Notes: generated by a model not told the origin, from the letters alone. A stretch of DNA of 64,000 bases from Platerodrilus igneus (GCA_036346225.1 JARFIW010000453.1:6944001-7008000), one strand, 5' to 3'; shown: positions 34,901-45,647, counted from the stretch's first letter. Numbers and translations: made by a program.

Positions 34901-35844
34901 TTGTTATCCATGGTTTCTTATTTTCTTTTGTGTATACCCCAGAATATCTCTGGCCGCCATGTCTAGGCTGGATTTAATGTTATTCCATTCTATTTCTACT
35001 TCCTTAGTTTCAGATATTTTCCCGATATCATTCAGCAATTCATTTGACTTTTTTTCGAATCTTAATTGAATATCTTTATCTTTTAGTTTCTCTAAGTCCA
35101 AGTGCCTTTTTCCGTTCCTTTTTTTCAGATTTTTAAATTTAAGTGCGGCCTTCATAATTACGATGTTGTGGTCAGTATCTATATCTGCTTCTGGGTAGCT
35201 TCTACAGTCTTTTACTTGATTCCTAAACCGTTGTCTAACAAGAATGTAATCTATTTGATATCTTCGTATATCTCCTGGCATCTTCCACGTATATCGTCTT
35301 CTAGCATGATGTTGAAATAATGTGTTTGTGATGATTAAATTGTTCTTGTCGCAAAATTCTACCAGCCTATTTCCCTGTCGTTTCTCGTGCCTAAACCAAA
35401 TAATCCTACTACCGCTCCTTCCCTACCCTCACCTACCACGGCATTAAAATCCCCCGTAATTATTAAATTTTCATGTCCTTTTACGTATCTTAATATGTCT
35501 TCGATATCTCTGTAGATGGCTTCTACCTCTTCGTCACTGTAGCTAGAGGTGGGCATGTAAACTTGTATTATTACTGTGTTTACCGGTTTAGATTCTAATC
35601 TAACCATGAGTACTCTTTCGTTCTTTTGTAAGTAATTTTCTACACAGTATCCTATCTTTTTCCGCATAACTATCCCCACACCCAAATTTCCTTCCTCTGC
35701 TCCTGTATGAATTACCCTGAAGTCTCCACTCCAAAAATCCCCCGCCTCTGGCCACCGAACTTCGCTGATCCCTACTATGTCTAGTGATAACCTATTCATT
35801 TCGATTTTTAGGTTCTCTAGCTTACCTACTTGCTTCATACTTCT
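31970..35844 (-). mobile_element. RTE-type LINE, copy 2, inserted in the BEL cluster
   Basis: Its 3' end (TGATGATG tail) is at 31970 and its 5' end is truncated at the 'MKQVGKLEN' codons (about 35838). The uninterrupted target is present at about 37098-37115 ('gaggttgtagtgttaaa'), so the insertion is exact. The target duplication is at most 2-3 bp (GT or TGT). The 3' UTR has the same iterated relic structure as copy 1 (relic 31970-32430, U2 32430-32680, short relic 32680-32780, U1 32780-33010). Confidence 0.95.
33025..35838 (-). pseudogene. RTE copy 2 endonuclease-RT, several frameshifts
   Basis: Pieces of one ORF nearly identical to copy 1: C-terminal domain (33025-33450), RT palm with 'MLRFADDIAVLASSKEELE' (33465-33848), RT fingers (34276-34617, 'KAPGTDKVQAETLK', 'IIVTIPK'), linker (34680-34892), and endonuclease (34904-35838, 'LIITGDFNAVVG', 'IDYILV', 'DTDHNIVIM'). 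The breaks are mostly single-base changes in homopolymers, so the copy is young but inactive. Here the endonuclease keeps the D of 'QIDYILV' that copy 1 has lost. Confidence 0.9.
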
Positions 35845-36234
35845 GTAGTGTTAAAAAATGACCTGGGGTCAAGCTTTTAAGATCACTTGGATCAGAGATC
35901 AATGCACAAAGTGGCCTGGAATTGAGCAAAGACTCTATTTGCACCAACAATGTGCAGAGCCTCTTAAAGGTTAAAATTTGATCACCGATGACCCGAAAAA
36001 GGTGGGTTTTGACGGACTTAACACTTCTTTTCCAGAGATCGCCAAAGTGTGGGGCGCTAAGGGGTTAAAGCTCAATGTGATACCCTCAATGGCAGTTGCA
36101 TCGTGAAGGTGTGAAGTGAGTTGACGATTAGCGCCGACAAAATTAGTGCCACAATCGTTAAAGATATGTGAGCATCTTCCACGCCTAGATATAATGCGAC
36201 CCAAAGTGGCAAAAAAGGCATCAATTTATATACA
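35845..36234 (-). pseudogene. BEL family-2 integrase fragment, right part of deleted unit 1
   Basis: The frame 35971-36204 retains 'CSHIFNDCGTNFVGANRQLTSHLHDATAIEG' in pieces. The D-G-G-T motif of the intact integrase core is altered to D-C-G-T. At about 36234 it joins directly to mid-LTR sequence ('tgaatgtatatttgttttagcata'), marking an internal deletion. The same sequence recurs 1261 bp to the right (37232-37465). Confidence 0.85.
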
Positions 36235-36566
36235 CATGTATGAATGTATATTTGTTTTAGCATAGGTGAGAACCAAATTAATTAAGGTATTAAGGACACC
36301 GGATGTCAATGTCGGTCAAATATCGTAAAACATAGTTATAGGCAATAAAGCACATACCTGAATCCTTATTTGAGTTCTCCACTGCACACTCTTCGTGTGT
36401 TATCTTGTAAGGACGGTGCACCTAACCCGTCAACAGCACTGAGATCACGCACAAAAGCAACTCAACTCTTGAATTTTAGTTGTTACACTTAATGTCAACT
36501 GTTTTTACTTGCACACAAAATCCGTCTCGTTGTCTTAAATTAAATTGTCTATAACGTGACGGAACA
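36235..36566 (-). repeat. Partial LTR of deleted unit 1
   Basis: It matches 31098-31426 and ends CGGAACA at 36566. The LTR end nearest the gag side (31097-30916 equivalent) is absent because the deletion joins LTR to integrase. Confidence 0.85.
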
Positions 36567-37495
36567 TACGGCCCACCAAACTCAGGAAATTTAAGAAGAT
36601 GGGAACGGTAATTGAACCAAACAAAAAAAGATAAACATATATTATAAGAGAAAGAAGAAGAAAAGAGAGAGAGAGAAAAAGAGAGAGGTGGGGCTACATA
36701 CAAAAAATATATAATGAGATAAGGAAGGAAAGGGATAAACATATAGGAAATTAAGCAATGGGTAGAGGAGAGAGTTTGACTAGGGGTCGAATGAAAGGAC
36801 CCTTAGAAGATTTGACCTAAGCAACACGGACTGTGCCATATACTTTCCTGGAAAATGAGTTATAATACGGTCTAGCTTCCAGCTTAATAGTGGAAGTAGG
36901 TAATCTTTAAGGAAAACTAAAAAGCCTATGGCGATTGTATTAGCGTAGGAGATGTTCCATTTGGAACAATGAGTGAGAGTATGAAGATACTCGTAACTCC
37001 AACGTGACCAGTAAGCCTGGTGGAGGCCTTGGAGTAATTTTCAGCGCTATAATAATGAAAGCTTGACCTTGGATAGATTTTGCTCAGGAGGAACTGTGAG
37101 AGGTTGTAGTGTTAAAAAATGACCTGGGGTCAAGCTTTTAAGATCACTTGGATCAGAGCTCAATGCACAAAGTGGCCTGGAATTGAGCAAAGACTCTATT
37201 TGCACCAACAATGTGCAGAGCCTCTTAAAGGTTAAAATTTGATCACCGATGACCCGAAAAAGGTGGGTTTTGACGGACTTAACACCTCTTTCCCAGAGAT
37301 CGCCAAAGTGTGGGGCGCTAGGGGGTTAAAGCTCAATGTGATACCCTCAATGGCAGTTGCATCGTGAAGGTGTGAAGTGAGTTGACGATTAGCGCCGACA
37401 AAATTAGTGCCACAATCGTTAAAGATATGTGAGCATCTTCCACGCCTAGATATAATGCGACCCAAAGTGGCAAGAAAGGCATCAGTTTATACACA
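36567..37495 (-). pseudogene. BEL family-2 integrase fragment and 3' UTR, deleted unit 2
   Basis: A second copy of the unit made by 31427-31969 plus 35845-36234, here uninterrupted. It contains the polypurine tract, GA-rich 3' UTR, integrase C-terminus (no open frame) and the fragment 37232-37465, whose translation is identical to that of 35971-36204. The join to LTR sequence is at the same position as in unit 1. Confidence 0.9.
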
Positions 37496-37828
37496 CATGT
37501 ATGAATGTATATTTGTTTTAGCATAGGTGAGAACCAAATTAATTAAGGTATTAAGGACACCAGATGTCAATGTCGGTCAAATATCGTAAAACATAGTTAT
37601 ATGCAATAAAGCACATACCTGAATCCGTATTCGGGTTCTCCACTGCACACTCTTCGTGTGTTATCTTGTAACGGCGGTGCACCTAACCCGTCAACAGCAC
37701 TGAGATCACGCACAAAAGCAACTCAACTCTTGAATTTTAGTTGTTCACACTTAATGTCAACTGTTTTTACTTACACACGCGATGCGTCCCATTGTCTTAA
37801 ATTAAATTGTCTATAACGTGACGGAACA
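37496..37828 (-). repeat. Partial LTR of deleted unit 2, right edge of cluster
   Basis: It matches 36235-36566 and 31098-31426 and ends CGGAACA at 37828. The following 'accccttttaatac' is new sequence and probably the original flank. Confidence 0.85.
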
Positions 37829-38129
37829 ACCCCTTTTAATACTAGTAGGAATGAAGAATGATATATTCTACAAGGTAGATGCGCTAATGGATTTATTCAA
37901 TAGGTCAATGTATTTCTCAAATTTTAAACCATTGTATTACTCCATCAATTCTATGATGGTATAGAAACCTAAAATATTTGTACTATTTACTTAAACCCTT
38001 TTTGAAATCATACGATTCTGCTGTCTTACTATCAATTTAACGTACGGCATTTACTTTGTGCGCAATGGTTTCGAGTATTTCTTTTTATATAGGAAGTTAA
38101 AAACTTGCAAAACTCCATCTGGCCAAATT
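37829..38129. other. Short spacer without recognised features
   Basis: AT-rich sequence between the BEL cluster and RTE copy 3. No open frame or repeat was recognised. Confidence 0.5.
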
Positions 38130-38315
38130 CAACAAAAATTGCCGTGTACTTAAATTGCTTATAAAATGATGGCGCACTCTGGGTTAAAGGACTCCGGCGT
38201 TAAAATAGTTCCCCATTTGACTCTCCGTGAGGGGACTATTTCGGAAGATGTAATCGGTAAGTTCAAATAAAGAGCAGGTAATACTATATGGGTTAGAGCG
38301 TACAATATCAGAAGC

Positions 38316-38613
38316 ATGAGGCAAGTAAGTGAGCTAAAGAATTTGAAAATTGAAATGGATAGAGCATTAAACACATTAGGGATTAGTGACTTTCGTTGGA
38401 CAGAGGAGGGGGATATTTGGTGCGGAGACTTTAGGTTAATTAATATAGAATCAGAGGAAAAATTTTTTGGGGTGGTAATAGTTATACAAAAAAAGATAGA
38501 ACATTGTGTAGAAAACTACTTACAACACAACAAACTAGTACCTATGGTTAGATTAAAATTGAAACCGGTAAATACACTAATAATTCAAGTATACATGCTC
38601 ACCTCTAGCTACC
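38316..38613 (+). pseudogene. RTE copy 3 endonuclease N-terminal part
   Basis: The frame starting at 38316 reads '[28 protein letters not shown]', 'WCGDFRLINIESEE', 'HCVENYLQHNKLVPMVRLK' and 'NTLIIQVYMLTSSY'. This is homologous to copies 1 and 2 up to the SINE insertion at 38614. The GDFNAV metal-binding block that should follow is deleted: sequence right of the SINE resumes about 220 bp further along the element. Confidence 0.85.
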
Positions 38614-38906
38614 CTACATTTGATTTTCCAATGCTCTACCCGAAGGTACTACATTGGCCAGGAAGCAAGTATTTTATCTCAACATTTTGAATTTTGCCAA
38701 ATCCTTGTTGTTGCCAGCAAGGTAGGGATCTTTAACGTGCGTGACAACACTCACACACGGGAACTCCATTTTACCTCTCATCCGAACGAGGATGTATTTT
38801 TGTGAAAAATGCAAGCCTACCAATTTTCACGCGGACCGTGTCGGGATTCAAACCCGGAACCTTAGGCGTAGTAGTCACACACATACCAACTACACCACGG
38901 AGCCAT
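38614..38906 (-). mobile_element. tRNA-derived SINE, copy 2, inside RTE copy 3
   Basis: The same family as 2024-2316. The minus-strand head has box A-like TGGTGTAGTTGG and box B GGTTTGAATCC. The target duplication is CACCTCTAGCTACC at 38600-38613 and 38911-38924. Beyond the right duplication, 38925-38951 repeats the SINE's terminal bases ('acatgtgcttttccaatgctccacc'), a second, severely truncated tail. Confidence 0.9.
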
Positions 38907-38924
38907 CGAACACCTCTAGCTACC

Positions 38925-38951
38925 TTACATGTGCTTTTCCAATGCTCCACC
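38925..38951 (-). repeat. Truncated SINE tail next to SINE copy 2
   Basis: 27 bp resembling the SINE end at 38617-38643 and 2024-2050. It sits between the right target duplication and the resumption of RTE sequence ('aatttaatcaccacaaac'). It may be an earlier truncated insertion or a template-switch product. Confidence 0.65.
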
Positions 38952-40892
38952 AATTTAATCACCACAAACACATTATTTCAGCATCATGCTAGAAGACTAT
39001 ACACATGAAAAACTCTAGTAAAGGTAAGTTGAAATATTTGAAAAAAAAACGTAAAAAGGCAATTTGACTTTGAGAAACTAGTGGATAATGATATACACAA
39101 CAGGTTTGAGAACAATGTTAAACGAATTGCTGAAAGACATCAAAAAAGTTTCTAATACTATAGAAGTAGGAACGGAATGCAACAACATTAAGTCCAGATA
39201 AGGCATCGTGGCAAGAGATATTCGGGGGTATATACAAAAAGAAAATAAGACACCGTGGGCAACAAAGGGTATTCTAAATTTAATAGAAGACAAGCTAAAA
39301 TCGAAAAACATACTAGACAAAGCAGGAAACAGAGATGCAAACCATAAAATGGGAGATTTTTGCAAATGCAGGAAAGCTAAAAAACAATGCATGGATGAGA
39401 CGTGCGAAAAGGTACAAACTAAGATGGAAATAGGAAAGACTGACAAAGCATACTAACGAATTAAAATGAATATTAGAGATATAAAACCGTTCAGGAAAAA
39501 TATAAGGAGCTCGGAAGGAGACTTTATTATAGAAAATGTAGAGAAAATGGTTAGATGACAGGAGCATATAGGGATTTTATATGCAGGACAGGAGCAAAAC
39601 GTCTCAGAACATGAAACAGACATGGAAAATAATGACTTAGAATATCCTGTACTTAGAGATTTGAATTAGCATAAAAGTCTGAAAATAACAAAGCGCTGGG
39701 AATTGATAAGGTGCAAACAGAACTCTAAAAGCCGTTGGACTATAAAAGAACGGTTCTTCCAACTTGTAAGCTATAAATATAAGACAGGCAAGATACCCAA
39801 AAATTTTAAACGTAGCACTATAGTCATTATACCAAAAAAAAGAGGTGCGGTTAGATGTGAAAATTTTCTAATAATACGTTTGACAGCACACGTGTCAAAA
39901 ATATTAACTAGAATTGTAGAAAAACGGATGGAAAACTGCCCGAAGAAATAATACAAGATTAATTTGGGTTTAGGCAAAACAGGGGAACACGAGAAACTCT
40001 TTTAGCCATTAAGGGTGATAATTGAGAAAACAATAGAAAAATGAGAAAGTATGTGAATGTAAATGTGAAAAAATGTTCAAAATACTCAAAAAGATAGGAA
40101 TGAGTTAGAGGGCTGGGTGGATAATACATAGTTTATACAAAAATCAAACAGATGTAATAGAATTACTGCAAGAACATAAAAAACTAAGCATTAGGAAGAG
40201 GGTGAGACAGAGATACGCCCAATTTGCCAATAGTTTTTAACTTGTATAATGAAGAAATAATGAATACTGTCAAATGCAGGACGACATTTGGAATTATTAT
40301 GCAGGGTCAAACGATCGACATGTTTAGATTTGCAAGTGATATAGCAGTATTAATATCTAGTAAGGAAGAGTTAGAAGCAGCTTTAATGAAATGGAAACGG
40401 CGGTACCAGAGAGATACGGTACGAAAATTAACAAAGGTAAAAACTAAAATCGCAGTATGTAGAGGCGGGGTAAATAAGTAAAAACCAGAATAAAAATATC
40501 AAACTAGAACTTACAAGATAATAAGGATTTTTGTTACCTAGGAAGTCAAATAACGCAAGATAGGAAAAGAGCAAAAAATATAAAACAAAGATTAGCACAA
40601 GGCCGTGCTGCATTTAACAAGAAAAGCAACTACTATATTCAATGGCAACAAACATAGAAGCAAGGGAAGAATTGCTGAAAGCTTTTTTATGGAGTTCAGT
40701 ACTTCACGGCTGCGCAACGTTGACTGTAAGAGGAGTGGACAAGACAAAGATCGCCTTTGAAATGTTGTGCTACAGTAGTATGATGAAGGTTTAATGGATA
40801 GATCAAGTTAAGAACCAAAAGTTTCTAGAAATGATAGGGAAATAATAAATATATTGAAAACAGTAAAAATAGAATAAATAGAATAATAGAAC
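38952..40892 (+). pseudogene. RTE copy 3 endonuclease tail and reverse transcriptase
   Basis: Blocks in order: 'NLITTNTLFQHHARR' (about 38955), 'MARDIRGYIQKENKTPWATKGILNLIEDK' (39208-39456), 'RFFQLVSYKYKTGKIPKNFKRSTIVIIPKKRG' (39703-39951), and 'MPIVFNLYNEEIMNTVKCRTTFG...MFRFASDIAVL' (40224-40481). In the last block the catalytic FADD has become FASD. Many stops and frameshifts are present. The C-terminal part runs to 40892, where the LTR is inserted. Confidence 0.85.
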
Positions 40893-41209
40893 TGTTACGT
40901 CATCATTGAACAATTTAGTAGCGGTGACAATAAATACCATTAGTGCGGGTACCCTACTCGGACGGTAACAGAAGACAGTTGTACGATAGCCCTGAAGGCG
41001 ACACCACACCGAGCGTGCGTGTTCTTGTGTGTCCGTTACCTGTTGTGTGTGACTTTTCTTGCCCAGCGCGGCACAGGCTCAAGGTATTTATATCCTTTAT
41101 TAAGTAGTTTGTCGTAGTTGCTTTGTTTGTTACACTGCCATCGGTATTGCTACAAAAAAGCAATTGGTCTTTTCCTATAATTACCATTTCTAGATCACCT
41201 TACCATCCA
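40893..41209. mobile_element. Solo LTR (317 bp) inside RTE copy 3
   Basis: The insert starts TGTTACG and ends CCATCCA (TG...CA), flanked by the 5-bp duplication AGAAC (40888-40892 and 41210-41214). RTE sequence is continuous across it: 'aaaacagtaaaaatag' before and 'cacatactatggcaagag' after match the contiguous segment in copies 1 and 2. A 5-bp duplication with TG/CA ends fits an LTR retrotransposon reduced to one LTR. Its family is not otherwise in this window. An AATAAA and a TTTATAT box are present; orientation is not certain. Confidence 0.85.
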
Positions 41210-41214
41210 AGAAC

Positions 41215-42130
41215 ACATACTATGGCAAGAGGGAATAATACGGAATATATTAGAAACAGTGAAAGGAAACAAGAGAAGTCGAAGTAGACCTAGATTAAAC
41301 TATTGCATACAGATAGTGAAAGATGTAGGTTGTAGGAATTCCAGACAAATGTATAGGTTAGCTCAGAATGAAGATCAATAGAACTACGCGCCTAACCAGT
41401 TTTAGGACTGAAAACCTAATGAAAAAAAAGTAACTGTATTTAAACCTGATGATAATCGTAAATAACTACAGGTGTTGGTTTTGCAATATCCTCAACAATT
41501 ATTAACTGTACGGAAGGCGTAATTGTACAACTATTGATTTGGCAAATGTGTAAGTGGTGGGGCAGTTTAATACACGTCAGGTTGCTTAACCTGCATTGCG
41601 AACGGATGAATATCCCTGAAATGGGATATATTTCTAGAAAACAATAGAAGAGGAAAAGTGCAAAAACCGTGCTGTATTTATTAAAAAGAAGAAACTGCCA
41701 TGTCAGAATACAACAAGCATAAAAACAAGGAAAAGATTACTCAGAGCATATGCGTGGAACACAACACTGTACTGTCGTGAAACATGAACAGTAGGAAAAA
41801 GAGGACAGAAAAACGACAGACGTGTTTGAAATGTGGTGATATCATAGACAAACATAGATAAAGTTAAGAACAAAGTGATACTAGAAATGGTAAGAGAAAA
41901 ATGAAGTATGTAGAAATGAGTAAAAAATAGTTGAAATTGAATGGTAGGACACATACTAAGGCATGAGGCAGTAGCGCGGCATATATCAAAAGCAAAGGAG
42001 GAAATTAGGAGAGGTAGGGGTAGGCTTAGATTAGACTATTGCACTCACATCGTAAAAGATATCGGCTGTGGGATTTTCAGGGAAATGTGTAGGTTAGCTC
42101 TGAATGGAAAACAAAGGTTTGCCATCGGGT
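41215..42130 (+). pseudogene. RTE copy 3 C-terminal end, U unit and relic repeat
   Basis: 41215-41400 is the end of the ORF ('ctattgcatacagatagtgaaagatgtagg'). 41410-41645 matches the complement of U1 of copy 1 ('aactacaggtgttgg', 'ggcaaatgtgtaagtg', 'caggttgct', 'gaaaacaatagaag'). 41645-42120 repeats the C-terminal coding segment again: 'ggaacacaacactgtactg' to 'gactattgcactcacatcgtaaaagatatcggctgtggg'. The short open frame 41941-42165 is part of this relic. Confidence 0.8.
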
Positions 42131-42609
42131 ATATTTTATTTTCAATATTTATTTGTTGCTTGTAGCCAATTCGCCCAAATTGTTCTGTGTTGGTTAAGTC
42201 GAAAATACGCATGATTTTCTTACTTTACCGCCCATCTGTTAGTTCATTACCACATAGGTGTAGTCAACTAACTTTTTTCATGCTTACCCATACGCGTGCT
42301 TCCGTGTATGGCTCGCGAGTAATTAATTTGTCTTTTTCCTGCACTATCTAGCGTTTATCCTCCCTACTCTTTATATGTTGGTGCGTGTTATCATTGTATC
42401 ACATTTTTATTCTATGCGACTTGGGCATGACTCTGTATGATCCCATCACGCATAAACCACGTGTCCATAACTTACATTTTCTCATCAACTTCAATAAATG
42501 CATTGCAAATTTTTTTACTGTGTATCAGAAAATATAAATATCTGTAACTTTATCTCGGTTAGTTTTTCTACTAAGCTTCAGTGTTTTTTATTACATTATA
42601 CTGTGTATA

Positions 42610-43085
42610 TATTACAATAGTTGTGAATTGAATTTGAGGGTTTTTTTTAGTAATAATTTCCTGCAATAACTGCGTTATAATTATACGCTTTTGTTCAGAT
42701 TTGTGATGAGTAATTAAGTGTTACAATAATAAAGTTGCTATAATTGTTTCGTTAAATGTTGCATTAATAAGTGCATGAAATGCTTCTTTATAATTACACA
42801 CTTCCACTAATTTGTCGCCTTGAAAATGTTAAATTATAAAGTTTCAGGTTTCTGAATAAATTCTTTTAGTGATAATCGTTGTAAAAATGGTACAGATAAT
42901 TGTGTTCTCTTAATACCTTAAAGTTTCAGACTTGCTGAATAAATCGTTTCATTTATCGTAATAAATTGTAATAGTTGTGCGTATAAATGCGTTTTTATAA
43001 TTCCTTTGTATAAATTAATTTTCTGAAAAAATTCTTTACAGAAATGATAAAATAATAAGTTGCGATAATAACAAATGTAAATAAA
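42610..43085. repeat. Degenerate AT-rich tandem array
   Basis: Loose units share 'gtttcag.(t/c)t.ctgaataaat(t/c)(c/g)ttt' (about 42842 and 42923) and 'gcgataataa' or 'gctataattg' words. The period is around 80-100 bp and divergence is high. It could be a decayed satellite-like array. Confidence 0.35.
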
Positions 43086-44797
43086 AAATTTTTTTTACTA
43101 GCTAGTATCAATATTCAGTTGATAATGGTTAGGGAAATGAACTTTGGTACTTACAAGAGTTTGTTTGCCATTTTTTCCTTTTTGTTTTTGGACTCTGTCT
43201 ATTTTTGTACTTTTCCCAGTTGGTTCTTTGTTTTCCAGATTAAGAATAGAAATTCAAGACCACCAGCTTCCTCGATTTTGGATTCTGCTAATGCTTTTCT
43301 GGTAGCCTACCGACTGCGCCAGATAGGTTTTGGGCCTTTTAGAGCGGCTTTTTAAAAAGGCTTTTCCGTAATACTTCTTCTATCAATTTATTTTATACTG
43401 AAATTACAATTAATTTTTGATTTACAAGTACCTTATATTCATTAACGTTGAGAGATCAAAATAATTCTAAGTTGAAATTCACTTTAATTAAATAAACAAA
43501 ATTACGGTGAGTAATTGAACTAACAAGAATGTTAAAGTTGAAAAGCTCTAGACTGACTGGCCATCTTGGACTCTCGAGGGTATTTATGCTATCCCTGCCC
43601 CTCACATTGCTTGTGAGCACTGCAGAGCTCATGTCAGCTTTTTTCTCAAAAATACAATACAAAGTAACAATCTTAATTCTAATACTTGTTGTCTTATAAC
43701 CTACTGTGACCTGCAGCTGTAGTATTACGTTGCGTCTAGAATACAATGTACTTACATCCGTTCCCACTGTCTGGCTTGCGAACTTTCATTAACCTTTTAT
43801 TATATGTCCTTCGATTTATACATTGTTGCATCTAACTTAAGTTTTAATAGTTTCATTTAATTACATATATATTCTAATTTGGGGAATATGCAACTACCGC
43901 TGTAGCGAGACAAGCTAAAAATAATTAAATAGTTAGCAATAGTACCAATATAAGGAAATCAATTCTCTATATAAGCAACTTTCTATTTGCAGAAAAATCT
44001 TGCACCCATCATGACATTCTATAAAATACATTTTCTTTAGCAGAAGGAATGGCTTTGAAATTAAACCGATGCTGTGTTGGTTAACCTTGTGACCTTAAGA
44101 TTTTATTTTAAAACTACAAGTTTTTGTGTATTCAGAACTTTAATAAAAAATAAAATTATTGAACTACGAAGGTGTTCTAAGAGCCTGTAAAATAAACAAA
44201 TTAATTTACACATTGTTTGTATATGTGAATTGTCATATAATTTCTAAATGTTTCGGACTCTTGTAAAAGGAAAATTCGCCAATCTGATGAGCTGAAAATA
44301 CTGCAACCACCAACTGGTTGCCCTCTATTTACAAATGGCCAAAACACATTTAATAACGTCATTTAAACTATATGCTGCCCAAAACTGTTTGGAAGCATTA
44401 ATCGCACTAAGGTTATGCTTGTACTTGCCGACGAAATTAGTTTTAGATTTAATACTGTTCTCGTTAACGCAAATATAAAGACCACTAAAACATTATCTGT
44501 TTCACTAGAAAACTTGCGGCAAATTTTATTACGGCGGTGCTATAGAACAAGCTCTTTATGATTATGCCATGATTATTAATTTACGTTTAATTAAATAAAG
44601 TTGAGACCTACAACAACCCTAAGAAACGTCGCATGAAGCAATTGCACTTAAGATTTTACTACTACTTCATTCCACATGCTTCTTATGAATCATGATAAGA
44701 ATTAAAATAGATCTGGGTGGGTTATCTCGTTTATGAATGCTGCCAAAATTAAGTTTCTAGTCGTAACTAAATTTATTGCAAGTACTAAAGATAATTA

Positions 44798-45008
44798 AAA
44801 CAGTAGGTGATCTTTCTAATTTATTTAAAATGAAGTTAGCGGTTCATGAGGAGGTAAATCAGTCGAATGGGTTGATTACATTACTCCTTGATGACGACTT
44901 GATACAACACAGAAAGGATAATAATTCTGCATTTCCCTTAACTCCTAAAGCGATTACCTAAAGATAATTTGGTAATTCCCCTTGTTTCAATTGTATGCCC
45001 TGTTTAGC
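44798..45008 (+). repeat. Dispersed repeat X, copy 2
   Basis: A diverged match, in the same orientation, to 27321-27541, including 'ttactcctTgatgacgacttgataca' and 'aggataataattctg'. A 61-codon plus frame runs through it, but copy 1 does not preserve it, so I do not call a gene. Confidence 0.5.
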
Positions 45009-45313
45009 GGTTCTCTCATTTATATACGAAGGTAGGCACAAACATGATGTACACGTGCCTGTAAAACACGAACAACATAACCTACAGAATCGCACATGGT
45101 AGTATTCGGAAGGTACTATCCCGCTCTATACGCATGCCCATTTTGAACTGTTGCGTTTACCGGTTCATTTTGTTTAACAAAGTATGGAGGCATGTTCTGG
45201 ATCTATGTCAACACGAGCTAAATAGCGCGAACTACAGGTTGGACCTTGCTAATTGAGTTTTTAAAAACGTTTGTCGTATAGTTTCTAACAGAAATAATAC
45301 AATTAACAACCAC

Positions 45314-45647
45314 TGTAGGGTATTTATTTATTAAATCGCAAAAATAAACATTTGTATTCGACATATAAGTAATGATAGAACTTCAGCTGTTCGTGCACAT
45401 CTCTCTGTGAGTTGCTTGCGACTCGGTTTATATAGACCAGGACCCTCCTATCGTACTCTTATTAAGTAATTTATTAATTCTCAACAAACATTTTTGAAAG
45501 TTCCTGGTTGTTTTTGCTCATCCTTATGGTCTAAGGTTAAATATTTATTTACTTTCGCTTTAACATTGTTCTTCATAGAACAATACATTACACAGTTTCT
45601 AAGACGTAGCTTCTACATTATTTTATTTATCATTACCACATCCTACA
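45314..45647 (-). repeat. LTR of an errantivirus-like element (334 bp)
   Basis: On the plus strand it runs TGTAGGGT ... TCCTACA, giving a 6-bp inverted end TGTAGG/CCTACA with TG/CA. On the minus strand it carries a TATATAAACC box (45426-45435), an initiator-like TCACAG a few tens of bases on, and AATAAATAAATA near the end. This is LTR promoter and polyadenylation organisation. It lies downstream of the env relic on the same strand, so it would be the 3' LTR. The partner 5' LTR was not found. Confidence 0.7.

Larger units (their letters stand above)
27885..37828 (-). mobile_element. BEL/Pao family-2 concatemer (head-to-tail LTR-internal units)
   Basis: Read right to left, the cluster alternates LTR pieces and internal pieces of one BEL/Pao family. 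It contains: a truncated LTR (27885-28055), internal RT-RH-INT (28160-30915), a full LTR (30916-31426), a deleted unit interrupted by RTE copy 2 (31427-36566), and the same deleted unit again (36567-37828). Adjacent internal regions share one LTR. This pattern is expected from unequal recombination between LTRs. No target-site duplication was found at the outer ends ('gatta' left, 'acccc' right). Confidence 0.85.
38130..42130 (+). mobile_element. RTE-type LINE, copy 3, old and interrupted
   Basis: It belongs to the same family as copies 1, 2 and 4 but is heavily diverged. It starts near 38130 with 5' UTR similar to copy 4 ('aaaatgatggc', 'gttaaaatagt', 'ccccatttg', 'cggaagatg'). Endonuclease, RT and C-terminal pieces follow through 41400, then a U-like 3' unit (41410-41645) and a second relic of the C-terminal segment (41645-42120). 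A SINE (38614-38906) and a solo LTR (40893-41209) sit inside it. Confidence 0.9.
42130..45313. other. Long stretch without recognised genes
   Basis: 42610-43085 contains diverged tandem repeats of about 80-100 bp ('aaagtttcag(g/a)', 'ctgaataaat', 'taataa'). 44798-45008 is copy 2 of dispersed repeat X. The frames at 43119-43355 and 43456-43767 show no domain or codon signature and are probably chance. Confidence 0.5.
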
